Below are positions 15,572 to 25,587 of a DNA stretch of 64,000 nucleotides, piece by piece. This DNA comes from an uncultured Geobacter sp. Its GTDB lineage: Bacteria; Desulfobacterota; Desulfuromonadia; Geobacterales; Geobacteraceae. The stretch is from assembly GCA_903925075.1 (NCBI GenBank), contig CAIYDQ010000323.1:25263-89262 (forward strand), given 5' to 3'. A program made the position numbers and the translations under genes. The notes under the pieces were generated by a model, which worked only from the letters and a program-made list of their open reading frames with translations, was not told where the DNA came from and did no database searches. Position 1 is the stretch's first letter. Every line of letters starts with the position of its first letter.

Positions 15572-16189
15572 ATGGCAAGGATGAGGACGGGTTTGGGGGC
15601 GGCGATGATCTGCTGCGCACTGTTGGCGGCGGGATGTGCCAAACACGAGTTGACTAAGGGGGACGAGCCTCTGGCGCCCTCGGCGACGATTGTTGCTCCA
15701 TCGCAACAGTCGCAGGTCCCAAAAGGAGATAAACCGATCCAGGTGGTAGCACCGGACGCAGTTAAGGGGTCCGATGCGAAAATTGGAACTGCGAGTCAAA
15801 AAGACGGCGCTACGAAACCTGCAGGGCAGCCGGGCGAGCTGAAAAAGGGGCTGGAGAAAGTCTACTTCAATTTTGATTCTGCGGATCTCTCCGGCGAGGC
15901 ACGCAACACGCTAGTAAAGAATGCAGAACTACTCAAAGCCAGCATCAAAGGCACCATCCGCGTGGAGGGAAACTGCGACGAGAGAGGATCGGACGATTAC
16001 AACCTCGCCCTTGGTGAGAAGCGCGCTAAGGCGGCGGTGCAGTACCTGACCAATCTTGGTTTACCGGCGGATCGGTTCACGACGATCAGCTACGGTAAGG
16101 AAAAACCGGTGGCTCCCGGCCATGATGAAGCGAGTTGGGCGAAGAACAGAATGGACCAGTTTGTTGTTGTCCCCGAGAGCGAGCGATAA
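15572..16189 (+). CDS. Pal-like OmpA-family peptidoglycan-associated lipoprotein
   Basis: Lipobox LLAAGCAK; VYFNFDSADLSGEARNTL...RVEGNCDERGSDDYNLALGEKRAKAAVQYLTNLG. Confidence 0.85.
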   Translation: MARMRTGLGAAMICCALLAAGCAKHELTKGDEPLAPSATIVAPSQQSQVPKGDKPIQVVAPDAVKGSDAKIGTASQKDGATKPAGQPGELKKGLEKVYFNFDSADLSGEARNTLVKNAELLKASIKGTIRVEGNCDERGSDDYNLALGEKRAKAAVQYLTNLGLPADRFTTISYGKEKPVAPGHDEASWAKNRMDQFVVVPESER

Positions 16190-16302
16190 CCGGTCGGGTG
16201 GCAGGGGTTGCAACCAGGCAGGCCCCGGCTCGTGCGACATCAGTCTGCCGGGCCGGGGCCTTCTTGTGTACTACCGGCCGAATCAAGGAAAATATCGTTT
16301 CG

Positions 16303-17658
16303 ATGAAATCCCAAATTACCGAACAGTTGACTCTATTCGCCAGCGTCGTCAAATGGACCATCTACGCCTCCCTGGTCGGGGCGCTGGTCGGTCTCGGCAC
16401 GACCGGGTTCCTGCGCACCCTGGCCTGGAGCAACCGTCAGACCTTGGCCTACCCCGGCTACTACCTGGTCCTCCCCGCCACGATTCTCGTCAGTGCCGCC
16501 CTGGTCAAATGGCTTGCCCCCGATGCCGCGGGGCACGGCACCGAAAAGGTGATCGAGGCCGTACACAAGCGGATGGGGAGGATCCCGTTAGCCGTCGTCC
16601 CGGTCAAGTTGGTCGCTACGGTGATAACTCTGGCCGGTGGCGGCTCCGCCGGAAAGGAAGGGCCCTGCGCCCAGATCGGTGCCGGACTCGCCTCGGCGCT
16701 GGCAGACCTGATGCGGGTCGGCGACGAGGATCGCCGCAAGCTCGTCATCTGTGGCATCAGCGCCGGTTTCGCCAGCGTCTTTGGCACTCCCATCGCCGGG
16801 GCCCTGTTTGGAGTCGAGGTGCTGGTGTTGGGGCAGATGTTCTACGAGGTGCTCTTCCCGTCTTTCGTTGCCGGCATCGTCAGTTACCATGTCACCAGTT
16901 CCCTCGGCGTCAGTTACCGGCACGCTGCCGCCAGTTCGCTGCCGCGCCTTTCCGGTGGAGGTTTCCTGGAGATCATCATGCTGGGGGTATGCTGCGGCCT
17001 AGTCGCCTTGATGCTCATCGAAGTCATGAAACTGGGACACCGTCTTTTTAACGGGATCGCCTGGCACTGGTCCCTGAAGGCGCTGCTCGGGGGAGCGTTA
17101 TTGGTGCTAGTGGGAAAATTCGTTTCACTTGACTATCTGGGACTCGGACTGAACACGATAGAAGCGGGACTGAGCGGGGAGGCGCTTCCCGCCGGCGCGC
17201 TACTCTGGAAAAGTCTGGCCACCTCCATCACACTGGGAAGTGGTGGCAGCGGAGGGATCCTGACCCCGACCTTCTTCATCGGGACTGCGGCCGGGAACCT
17301 GTTCGCACAGACATTCGATCCCCGGTATATAGCGGCTTTCTCCGCCATCGGCATGGTGGCTCTGCTGGCCGGTTCGGCCAATACGCCGATTGCGGCCTCG
17401 GTCATGGCCATGGAGTTGTTTGGACCACAGATAGCATCCTATGCGTCCATTGCCTGCATGGTGAGTTTTCTGATCGTAGGCTACCGTAGCATCTATCCGA
17501 GTCAGCTCTTGGGCATCCAGAAGAGTGCGTCGCTCACCATGCCTACGGGGACGCCAATCGGCAGTTCCGGACGCGTCGTATACCACGCGGACGAACACAG
17601 CCTGATAGGCAGAGTGCAGACCGCGCTGGCGGCTCACCGGCAGAGGCGACGCGGATGA
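16303..17658 (+). CDS. ClC-family chloride channel/transporter (no CBS domains)
   Basis: GGGSAGKEGPCAQIGAGLAS, GSGGSGGILTPTFFIGTAAGN; multiple TMs; ATG 16303 after AAGGAAA. Confidence 0.85.
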   Translation: MKSQITEQLTLFASVVKWTIYASLVGALVGLGTTGFLRTLAWSNRQTLAYPGYYLVLPATILVSAALVKWLAPDAAGHGTEKVIEAVHKRMGRIPLAVVPVKLVATVITLAGGGSAGKEGPCAQIGAGLASALADLMRVGDEDRRKLVICGISAGFASVFGTPIAGALFGVEVLVLGQMFYEVLFPSFVAGIVSYHVTSSLGVSYRHAAASSLPRLSGGGFLEIIMLGVCCGLVALMLIEVMKLGHRLFNGIAWHWSLKALLGGALLVLVGKFVSLDYLGLGLNTIEAGLSGEALPAGALLWKSLATSITLGSGGSGGILTPTFFIGTAAGNLFAQTFDPRYIAAFSAIGMVALLAGSANTPIAASVMAMELFGPQIASYASIACMVSFLIVGYRSIYPSQLLGIQKSASLTMPTGTPIGSSGRVVYHADEHSLIGRVQTALAAHRQRRRG

Positions 17659-17695
17659 AAAACAGCGTGTACCCGCTATAGAGGAGGTCGCAGCA

Positions 17696-19000
17696 ATGCA
17701 AACCGGCACTGCGTTTCGCTCCCATGCGGGGCGATCGGAACCCGATTGTGAAAGACGGGCGGAATTCGTCGCCAAACATATCCCGGCCGGCTCACGAGTG
17801 CTCGCCATGGGCGGCGCCACGAATCTGAAAAAATATCTGCCGCAGGGATGCGACTACCTCCCCTGCGATCTTGAATTGCGCGACGACGCACGCACCTTCG
17901 TTTGCGACTTCAATCGCGGCGAGTATCCCGACGATCAGTTGCAACGCGCGGACATCGTAGCGATGATGGGGGTAGCGGAATACATCTACAACCTGCCGGG
18001 CATGATTTGCCGCCTGGGCTGCGCTAGGCGGCACCTGCTGATCAGCTATTGCTCCTGCGAAGACGGCCTGACCACCCAGCGCACCACCCGGGGCTTTGTC
18101 AACCATTACACCCGCGAAGAGTTCGCCGATTTGCTTCGGCGTGCCGGATGCCACCTGCGCCGCTGCGAGCGGATCGACGAGACGGAGTGGCTGTTCGATG
18201 CGGTTGTGGAACCCTCGATATCCGTTCCGGCGCCGGACAAACGGGTGCTGGTGCTTTCCTACAACAACATCGGCAATTTCGGAGACCGCCTCGGATACCA
18301 TCTGATCAACACCATCCTCCCTCCGCATGCCGTCGTCACCCACTCGCATTTCAACCCCTGGAACGTGCCGGACGAGGAGTTCGATCTATTGGTGCTGGGC
18401 ATCGGCAACAGCCTGTTCGCGCCGCTTTTGACCGATAAACTGCTCGCTCTTCTGGATCGCATTCCGTGCAAGATCGGCATCTTCGGCACTCAGTACCGGG
18501 AGGATATCCCGAGGCAACGCATGCAGGCCGTGCTGAGTCGTCTCGATCACTGGTACGCGCGCTATAAAGAGGACGTGTTCCTGTACGGGCACGATAGCGA
18601 CAACGTCACCCACCTGGGCGACTGGCTCATCAACGCCTTCCCTATGACTCATGGCAAGGATGCCGCGCTGTTGCGGGTCGGAGCCGAGGTCCTGCAGCAA
18701 CTCCCCCTGGACCGCACCATCGAAAAAATCCAGTCGCACCGCCGCGTGTATTCCACCCGCCTGCATCCCTTGCTCTGCGCGCTGACCAGCGCCGAGGCCG
18801 TGGCCTACGTCGAGCAGCGCGAGAACCGGGCTGCCACGCCTTCGGGGAAATTCCGTTCCATGCTGATCGACATCTTCGGGCGTAGCATGCCCGAAGACCG
18901 TCTCTGGGAGGTGGATCGCGACGCCGTCGTCGCCTACAAGTCGTTCGTGATGCGACAAACCGAGCTGTTGCGGGCGAGGATGACAAGATTTGCGAGCTGA
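17696..19000 (+). CDS. Fusion: methyltransferase-like N-terminus + polysaccharide pyruvyltransferase-like C-terminus
   Basis: N-term VLAMGGATNLKKYLPQGCDYLPCDLELRDD..ADIVAMMGVAEYIYNLP; C-term VLVLSYNNIGNFGDRLGYHLIN..DLLVLGIGNSLFAPLL..IGIFGTQYR..HLGDWLINAFP. Confidence 0.6.
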   Translation: MQTGTAFRSHAGRSEPDCERRAEFVAKHIPAGSRVLAMGGATNLKKYLPQGCDYLPCDLELRDDARTFVCDFNRGEYPDDQLQRADIVAMMGVAEYIYNLPGMICRLGCARRHLLISYCSCEDGLTTQRTTRGFVNHYTREEFADLLRRAGCHLRRCERIDETEWLFDAVVEPSISVPAPDKRVLVLSYNNIGNFGDRLGYHLINTILPPHAVVTHSHFNPWNVPDEEFDLLVLGIGNSLFAPLLTDKLLALLDRIPCKIGIFGTQYREDIPRQRMQAVLSRLDHWYARYKEDVFLYGHDSDNVTHLGDWLINAFPMTHGKDAALLRVGAEVLQQLPLDRTIEKIQSHRRVYSTRLHPLLCALTSAEAVAYVEQRENRAATPSGKFRSMLIDIFGRSMPEDRLWEVDRDAVVAYKSFVMRQTELLRARMTRFAS

Positions 19001-19172
19001 GTCGTGTCGAAGCATTTGGCTGAAGAGTGCCATCTTTTTACGAACGGTGCCTACCGCTGGTGCGGACATGCCATCCTGATGGTCAGACTCGGGTTGTTCT
19101 GAATAGACCCAAGGACTGCACAATAGGACCTTTTATCGCGAGGCCTCGGCTGTTCCGCGAACGGACGCCGAT

Positions 19173-19799
19173 TCAGCCGCCTTTTCTCATCTCGGATAAG
19201 GTGACGGCGTCGCGTCTGGTAAACCCCGACCGTTTGCGGTCCGGCTCCTCCGCCGTCAACGGCGATACTTCCTTCATCGTCGCCAGGGAACAAGCCGCCA
19301 GCCCTTGATACAGAAGGGTTGCCTTCGATTTCCATACCAGCTCGTCCTTGGTCAGACGGCGGATTTCTTTGGCGGGTATGCCTGCGAAAAGGGTATCCGC
19401 AACAGCCGGCATTCCGGACTTGACAAAAGCCATCGCCGCCACGAAAGAATTCTCTCCGATGACTGCGTGATCCATCACCACGGAGTTTATGCCGATCAGG
19501 GCATTACGCCGCAGCGTACAGCCATGGAGCACAGCACCGTGCCCCACGTGGCAGTTGTCCTCAATCCTCACCTCCATGTCAGGAAAGGAATGCACGACAC
19601 ACCCATCCTGGATGTTCACGCCCGCGCCGATCACGATGCGGCCAAAATCCCCCCTCAGACAGGCACACGGGCCGATGTAGCAGTTCGGGCCGATAATCAC
19701 GTCGCCAATGACGACCGCGTCGGGATGCACGAAGGAAGTAGGGTCGATCACGGGAACGAGTCCGTCGATTTCGTAGACTTTTGCCATCCGCTTCTCCAT
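19173..19799 (-). CDS. Gamma-carbonic-anhydrase/PaaY-like left-handed beta-helix protein
   Basis: FVHPDAVVIGDVIIGPNCYIGPCACLRGDFGRIVIGAGVNIQDGCVVHSFP...HVGHGAVLHGCTL. Confidence 0.85.
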   Translation of the reverse strand: MEKRMAKVYEIDGLVPVIDPTSFVHPDAVVIGDVIIGPNCYIGPCACLRGDFGRIVIGAGVNIQDGCVVHSFPDMEVRIEDNCHVGHGAVLHGCTLRRNALIGINSVVMDHAVIGENSFVAAMAFVKSGMPAVADTLFAGIPAKEIRRLTKDELVWKSKATLLYQGLAACSLATMKEVSPLTAEEPDRKRSGFTRRDAVTLSEMRKGG

Positions 19800-19964
19800 T
19801 GAGGGTGAACAATCGGGCGTTTTGCTTGCCGGTCGAAGTCATCCAGATGTACTCCCAAATCTCGCCCGGCGCAAGCCGAGAACTGCGGGCCAGGCGACGG
19901 AGGCGTCACCGGGTCGCACCGGCGGCGGTTGCGGGCTGATGCCGCATGTGTTTTCCTTTCCCCT

Positions 19965-21506
19965 TCAGTTTTCCGGGGTCAATAGGGATATCCCCAACAG
20001 GGCGCGTCTCGTGAGCCAGGGACTGGGCCGATAGCGGGGATCGCCGTAAAAATCGTACATGGCGGCTAGTATGGCATGCACGTTAGCGGGGCCGAGCTCG
20101 TCGCCCAAGGCCAGCGGGCCTTTGCGATAGCCGAGCCCGAGGGTCACGGCCCGGTCGAGCTCCGGCGGGGAGGTGATCCTCTGCTGAACGATGTCGCAGC
20201 CGATATTGACGATCATGGCCAGCACGCGTTGCGCCACGAAACCCGCGCTGTCGCGGATCACCGTCACCGGAGCGCCGTCGCTGCCGAACAGGCCATGGGC
20301 CGCGGCCTTCATCTCAAGAGAGGTGATGGGAGTCGTCATCAGGGTGCGGCGGACCGTCAGGCCGCACACCGTATCGAGCGCCAACGTGCGTTTCGGGTCC
20401 AGTCCGCGGGCCAGGCAGGCCGTGGTCGCGTCGGTGCCCAGCGGCATGACGATGCAAAGCGACTCGGGAGCCGGTACGGCGGCGTCGTCCAAGGTCCCGC
20501 CGAGTCCGGCGATCAACTCGGAGAGCGCCGCATGGGCGTCGGGTCTTTCGGGACTGACCCATACCGAGACGGGACGAGCCGCCGGGACCGGCTCCTCGGC
20601 AATCTCCTCTCGGACCGAATCCGGGTAGGCATAAAACCCCCGGTTCGTCTTTCGCCCCAACAGTCCGGCCATGAGCCTCTGGCGGGCGATGGGGGAAGGG
20701 CGCAGACGGGGCTCCTGGTAATACTGGTTGTAGATCGCTTCCATGGCCGGATGGGACACGTCCAGGGCGGTCAGGTCGAGCAACTCGAAGGGTCCCATCC
20801 GAAAGCCCGCAGCTTGACGCATGATGCGGTCCACGTCCTGGTGCTCGGCTATCCCCTCCCCCAGTATGCGCAGCGCTTCGGTGACGTAACCGCGCCCGGC
20901 ATGGTTGACGATGAAGCCGGGGGTGTCCTTGGCGGATACCGGGGTGTGCCCCAGGCGCGCGGCCAGCGCGATCAGACCCGCCACGACCCGGGGGTCGGTC
21001 ATGAGGCCGGCGATGACCTCGGTAAGCTTCATCAACGGCACCGGATTGAAGAAGTGGAATCCGGCGACCCTGCCCGGCAATCCGCAGGCCGAGGCGATCT
21101 CGGTAACCGACAGCGACGAGGTGTTGGTCGCCAGTATGCACGTGTCGGACACCACCTTTTCCAGCTCGCTTAGCAGCTGATGCTTGGCATCCAGCCGCTC
21201 CACGATGGCCTCGACGACGATGCCGCAGGGCGAGAGGGACCGCAACGACTCCACGACGCAAATAAGCCCGAGCGCCGCCTGCGCATCGACCGAGGACAGT
21301 TTCCCCTTCCCGGCGAGTTCCAATAGCGTGCGCCGTATCGATGCCAGCGCCTCGAGGGCCGCGCCCGGCTTGGCATCGAACATCAGGACGCGCACGCCCG
21401 CCCGGGCCGCGATCTGGGCGATGCCGCGCCCCATGACGCCGGTACCGACGATCCCCATGGTCAGGTTGTCCGCATATGCGTCGAAATTCACGTCATTTCC
21501 CCTCAT
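19965..21506 (-). CDS. 3-hydroxyacyl-CoA dehydrogenase (two C-terminal 3HCDH domains)
   Basis: MGIVGTGVMGRGIAQIAARAGVRVLMFDAKPGAALEAL; VAGFHFFNPVPLMKLTEVI; DTPGFIVNHAGRGYVTEALRIL; DRIMRQAAGFRMGPFELLDLTALD. Confidence 0.88.
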   Translation of the reverse strand: MRGNDVNFDAYADNLTMGIVGTGVMGRGIAQIAARAGVRVLMFDAKPGAALEALASIRRTLLELAGKGKLSSVDAQAALGLICVVESLRSLSPCGIVVEAIVERLDAKHQLLSELEKVVSDTCILATNTSSLSVTEIASACGLPGRVAGFHFFNPVPLMKLTEVIAGLMTDPRVVAGLIALAARLGHTPVSAKDTPGFIVNHAGRGYVTEALRILGEGIAEHQDVDRIMRQAAGFRMGPFELLDLTALDVSHPAMEAIYNQYYQEPRLRPSPIARQRLMAGLLGRKTNRGFYAYPDSVREEIAEEPVPAARPVSVWVSPERPDAHAALSELIAGLGGTLDDAAVPAPESLCIVMPLGTDATTACLARGLDPKRTLALDTVCGLTVRRTLMTTPITSLEMKAAAHGLFGSDGAPVTVIRDSAGFVAQRVLAMIVNIGCDIVQQRITSPPELDRAVTLGLGYRKGPLALGDELGPANVHAILAAMYDFYGDPRYRPSPWLTRRALLGISLLTPEN

Positions 21507-22260
21507 AGACCGGCTGGCGCTTTTCCAGGAAGGCGTGCATCCCCTCCTTCTGATCCCTGGTGTCGAAAAGGAGCTGAAAAGCCTTCCGTTCCAGCAGGAG
21601 AGCGGCATCCAGGGGGATGTCCTGACCCGCCAGCAGCACCTCTTTCACCTGCATGACCGCGATCGGCGGCATGCCGGCGATCAGCGCGGCCATCTTCAGG
21701 GCGGCGCCCTGGACCTCGTCGTCGGGCACCACCTCGGAGCAGAGCCCCATGCTCAGCGCCTCGCGAGCCGACACGGGCTGACCGGTGAGGATCATCCTCA
21801 TGGCCTGGAACTTGCCGACGGCCCTCGTCAGGCGCTGCGTCCCGCCTGCGCCGGGCATGATGCCGACCTTGACTTCGGGCTGACAGAAGGTGGCGCTTTC
21901 GCCGGCGATGATGATGTCCGCATGCATCGCCAATTCGCAGCCCGCGCCCCAGGCGTAGCCGTTGACGGCCGCGATCACCGGGGTCGGGCAGGCGGAGATC
22001 GCTTGCCACCAGAGGTGGAGGTTTCTCCGCATCACGTCGACCGGGCCCTGGTCGACCAGGGCGCGGATGTCGGCGCCGGCCGCAAACACCCGAGCGCCCC
22101 CCGTCAAGACGATGCAGCGGATCTTCGGATCCGCGCCCAGCGCGGTGAAATGCTCGGCCAGTTCCCGCCGGACCGACATATTGAGCGCGTTTTTCACCTC
22201 GACCCGATTCAATCTGACAACCGCAACCCCCTCAAGGGGATTTTCAAGCACTACGTCCAT
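21493..22260 (-). CDS. Enoyl-CoA hydratase/isomerase family protein (BadK-type role plausible)
   Basis: MDVVLENPLEGVAVVRLNRVEVKNALN...FAAGADIRALV...NGYAWGAGCELAMHADIIIAGESATFCQPEVKVGIMPGAGGTQRL. Confidence 0.85.
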   Translation of the reverse strand: MDVVLENPLEGVAVVRLNRVEVKNALNMSVRRELAEHFTALGADPKIRCIVLTGGARVFAAGADIRALVDQGPVDVMRRNLHLWWQAISACPTPVIAAVNGYAWGAGCELAMHADIIIAGESATFCQPEVKVGIMPGAGGTQRLTRAVGKFQAMRMILTGQPVSAREALSMGLCSEVVPDDEVQGAALKMAALIAGMPPIAVMQVKEVLLAGQDIPLDAALLLERKAFQLLFDTRDQKEGMHAFLEKRQPVYEGK

Positions 22261-22285
22261 GTGATACCTCGTCCGCCCGAGGGCG

Positions 22286-23947
22286 TTACGCGTGTGCGAC
22301 CGGCTGCGCGGCCGGTTGAAAGGTCGATTCCGCCTGCTTGCGCAAGGCGAACTTCTGGATTTTCCCGGTCGCCGTCCTGGACAAGGGTCCGAAGACGATG
22401 CGGCGGGGACATTTGAAGTGGGCGAGGTTGTCCCGCGCAAACGCGATCATGGCCTCCTCGGTCGGCGCTTCGCCGCACTCCGGCCTCAATTCGACGAAAG
22501 CGCAGGGGACCTCGCCCCATTTCGGATCGCGCAACGCGACCACCGCCACGCTGGACACCGCGGGATGGCGGTACAGCGCCTCTTCGACTTCTATGGAGGA
22601 GATGTTTTCGCCTCCGGAGATGATGATGTCCTTCAACCTGTCCTTGATTTCCATATAGCCGTCGGCATGGATCACGGCAAGATCCCCGGTGTGATACCAG
22701 CCGCCGGCGAGCGCCTCCGCCGTGCCCCGGGGATTCTTCAGGTACCCCTTCATGGTCAGGTTGCCGCGCATGAACACTTCCCCGATGGTGGCGCCGTCTT
22801 TCGGCACCGGGACGAGCGTTGCCGGATCGGCGACCATCATGTCGTCGAGGACGATCGAATGCACCCCCTGGCGGGCCAACTTGCCGGCCTGGAGATCCGG
22901 AGAGAGCGTGTTCCAGTCGTCGTTCCATTCGCAAAGGGTGGTGACGCCGTGCATCTCCGTCATCCCGTAGACGTGCGTCAAACGTAGGCCGATGGCTGCG
23001 CCTCCCGCCAATACGGATACCGGCGGAGCCGCCCCGGCGGTGATCACCTGCACGGTTTTGTCCAACCGCGGCCGACCCTTGGCCGCCTCGACGATCATCG
23101 ACACGATGGCGGGCGCCGCGGAAAAATGCGTCACCGAGTAGCGCACGATCAGCTCGAGCGCGATCTCCCCGGTGACCTTGCGCATACAGACGTGCGTGCC
23201 GCCGAGGGCGGCAATGGACCAGGCCTGACACCAGCCGTTGCAGTGGAATAGAGGCAAAATCCACAGGTACACCGGATGCCCGGTCATTTGCGCATTGAAG
23301 ATCTGGCCCAAGGCGTTCAGATAGCCGCCGCGATGATGGTAGACCACGCCTTTGGGACTTGCCGTCGTGCCGGAGGTGTAGTTCAGGGCGATGGCGTCCC
23401 ACTCGTCGCGGGGCCACTCGATCGGCTGGCTCGGATCTCCCGAGGCGAGGAAGGCTTCGTAGTCGATCCCAAGGAGTGGCCCTCTTTCGTCGGCCAGAGG
23501 ATCGTCGACGTCGATGACCACGACGTCGTTTCCCCGGCACAGTTCCAGAGCTTTGCCGGCGCTCTCCGAGAACTGACGGTCGACGATCAGCACTTTCGCC
23601 TCGCTGTGTTCCAGGATCAGCGCGATGCCGGCCGCGTCCAAACGGATATTGACGTTGGCGAGCACCCCTCCGGTCATCGGGACGCCGAACTGCAGCTCCA
23701 ACATCGCCGGGATATTGGGGAGGAGCGCCGCGACGGTGTCTCCTCGTCCGACGCCCAGCCGCATAAGGGCGCTCGCCAGCCTCCGGCAGCGCTCGGCATG
23801 TTGCCGCCAGGTGAACCGCTGCTCGCCGTGGATCACCGCAATGCGCTCGGGAAAGACCGTTGCCGCCCGCAAAAGAAAGTGAATCGGGGTCAACGGGCGA
23901 AAATTGGCGTCGTTGCGGTCGAGATCATGATCGAATTTGTTGCTCAT
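22286..23947 (-). CDS. AMP-forming acyl-CoA synthetase/ligase
   Basis: MSNKFDHDLDRNDANF; LNYTSGTTASPKGVVYHHRG; MTEMHGVTTLCEW; YHTGDLAVIHADGYMEIKDRLKDIIISGGENISSIEVEE. Confidence 0.9.
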   Translation of the reverse strand: MSNKFDHDLDRNDANFRPLTPIHFLLRAATVFPERIAVIHGEQRFTWRQHAERCRRLASALMRLGVGRGDTVAALLPNIPAMLELQFGVPMTGGVLANVNIRLDAAGIALILEHSEAKVLIVDRQFSESAGKALELCRGNDVVVIDVDDPLADERGPLLGIDYEAFLASGDPSQPIEWPRDEWDAIALNYTSGTTASPKGVVYHHRGGYLNALGQIFNAQMTGHPVYLWILPLFHCNGWCQAWSIAALGGTHVCMRKVTGEIALELIVRYSVTHFSAAPAIVSMIVEAAKGRPRLDKTVQVITAGAAPPVSVLAGGAAIGLRLTHVYGMTEMHGVTTLCEWNDDWNTLSPDLQAGKLARQGVHSIVLDDMMVADPATLVPVPKDGATIGEVFMRGNLTMKGYLKNPRGTAEALAGGWYHTGDLAVIHADGYMEIKDRLKDIIISGGENISSIEVEEALYRHPAVSSVAVVALRDPKWGEVPCAFVELRPECGEAPTEEAMIAFARDNLAHFKCPRRIVFGPLSRTATGKIQKFALRKQAESTFQPAAQPVAHA

Positions 23948-24741
23948 TTGCTGACTCTCCTCTGGGGCGCACGGAAGTTCGGCGGGCGTTTTTCCAGGAA
24001 CGCCTTGACCCCTTCCTTGGACTCGTCGGTGCCGTAGAAGAGGGCAAGGGACTGCATGCCCATATTGGAGATGCCTCGGATGTTTTCGCTGTCCATGTTG
24101 AACGAGCGCTTGGCGATGGCGATGGCCGTGGGGCTCATGGTCAGAATTTCCCGGCACCAGCTCTCCACCTCGGCATCCAGCCGCTCGGCCGGGACGACCG
24201 CATTGACCAGCCCCATGGCGAGCGCCTCCTGAGCTCCGTAGCGCCGACACAGGAACCAGATTTCACGCGCCTTCTTCTCGCCGACGCTCCTGGCAAGCAG
24301 CGCCGTGCCGAAACCCGGATCGACCGAACCGACTTTGGGCCCGACCTGACCGAACACCGCCTTTTCCGAGGCGATGGCCAAATCGCAACAGGTGACCAGC
24401 ACGTTGCCGCCGCCGATAGCAAAGCCCTGCACCTTGGCGATCACCGGTTTGGGAATGTCCCGGATCAGCGATTGCAGCTCCTCCACCGGCAGGCCGATCA
24501 CGCCCCTGCCGTCGTAGGAGCCGTCGTGGGCCGACTGGTCGCCGCCCGTGCAGAAGGCCTTTTCCCCGGCGCCGGCCAGGACCACGACTCCGATCGAGCG
24601 GTCCCACCCCGCCCGGTGCAAGGCCTGAATCAGCTCTTCGCAGGTCTGGCCGCGGAAAGCGTTGTATTTCTCCGGGCGGTTGATGGTGATGGTGGCGATG
24701 CCGTCGCCGGCCTCGAATAAAATATCCTGGTACTGGGTCAT
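23944..24741 (-). CDS. badI: 2-ketocyclohexanecarboxyl-CoA hydrolase, BadI-like
   Basis: ATITINRPEKYNAFRGQTCEELIQALHRAGWDRSIGVVVLAGAGEKAFCTGGDQSAHDGSYDGRGVIGLP...AIGGGNVLVTCCDLAIASEKAVFGQVGPKVGSVDPGFGTALLARSVGEKKAREIWFLCRRY; matches my recollection of Rhodopseudomonas BadI. Confidence 0.82.
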   Translation of the reverse strand: MTQYQDILFEAGDGIATITINRPEKYNAFRGQTCEELIQALHRAGWDRSIGVVVLAGAGEKAFCTGGDQSAHDGSYDGRGVIGLPVEELQSLIRDIPKPVIAKVQGFAIGGGNVLVTCCDLAIASEKAVFGQVGPKVGSVDPGFGTALLARSVGEKKAREIWFLCRRYGAQEALAMGLVNAVVPAERLDAEVESWCREILTMSPTAIAIAKRSFNMDSENIRGISNMGMQSLALFYGTDESKEGVKAFLEKRPPNFRAPQRRVSK

Positions 24742-24765
24742 CGTTTTTTCTCCTTTTCCGATGTA

Positions 24766-25521
24766 TCAACCGTGCATCGTCAAGCCGCCGGAGACGCTGA
24801 TGACTTGACCCGTGATGTAACCGGCGTCGTCGCTGGACAAAAAGGCGACGATGCCGGGGATGTCTTCCGGGGCGCCGATACGTTTTAGCGGCACCGAGCG
24901 TTTCAGGGCCTCGTACAGCTTGCTGCCGTAATCGCCCTGATCGAAAAAGCCGCGCAGAATCGCGGTATCGGTCGGGCCTGGGCAGACCGAGTTGAGCAGA
25001 ACGCCATTTTTGGCCAACTCGCGAGCCAGCGTCTTGGTGAAGGCGACGATCCCCCCCTTGCATGCCGAGTAAACGGACTCGCCCGACGAACCCACCCGGC
25101 CCGCGTCGGAAGCGATATTCACCACTTTTCCGCCGCCACCGGCGATCATCAGCGGGATCACGGCGTGATGCATGTTGAGCGGCCCCATCAGGTTGACGGA
25201 CACCACCTTTTCCCAAAAGGAGGGCTCCGATTCCAGGAACGGCGAGGGAACGTCCCACCCCGCGTTGTTGACCAGCACGTCGATGCGCCCGAACCGATCG
25301 ACGATCGCCTCCCCGGCGGCCTTGACCGCCGCATGGTCGGTGATGTCCAATTGCATGGTCATCGCCAGCGCCGTCTTGGCGGTCAACTCATCAAGCCCCT
25401 CGGCTCGCAGGTCGAGCCCGACAACCAGGCTCCCTTCTTCCGCAAAACGTGCGCAGAGCGCGCCGCCGATCCCCCCCGCGGCACCGGTCACGATCACCAC
25501 CTTGTCTTTCAGACCACGCAT
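24766..25521 (-). CDS. badH: 2-hydroxycyclohexanecarboxyl-CoA dehydrogenase, BadH-like SDR
   Basis: VVIVTGAAGGIGGALCARFAEEGS; LVNNAGWDVPSPFLESEPSFWEKVVSVNLMGPLNMHHAVIPLM; VGSSGESVYSACKGGIVAFTKTLARE; DAGYITGQVISVSGGLTMHG. Confidence 0.8.
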   Translation of the reverse strand: MRGLKDKVVIVTGAAGGIGGALCARFAEEGSLVVGLDLRAEGLDELTAKTALAMTMQLDITDHAAVKAAGEAIVDRFGRIDVLVNNAGWDVPSPFLESEPSFWEKVVSVNLMGPLNMHHAVIPLMIAGGGGKVVNIASDAGRVGSSGESVYSACKGGIVAFTKTLARELAKNGVLLNSVCPGPTDTAILRGFFDQGDYGSKLYEALKRSVPLKRIGAPEDIPGIVAFLSSDDAGYITGQVISVSGGLTMHG

Positions 25522-25587
25522 ATCCCGGTTCTCCCTTGCAGGTTTCGTTGTTGGACATCGATTCGGGAAAGCTATTTCGCCTCCCGG

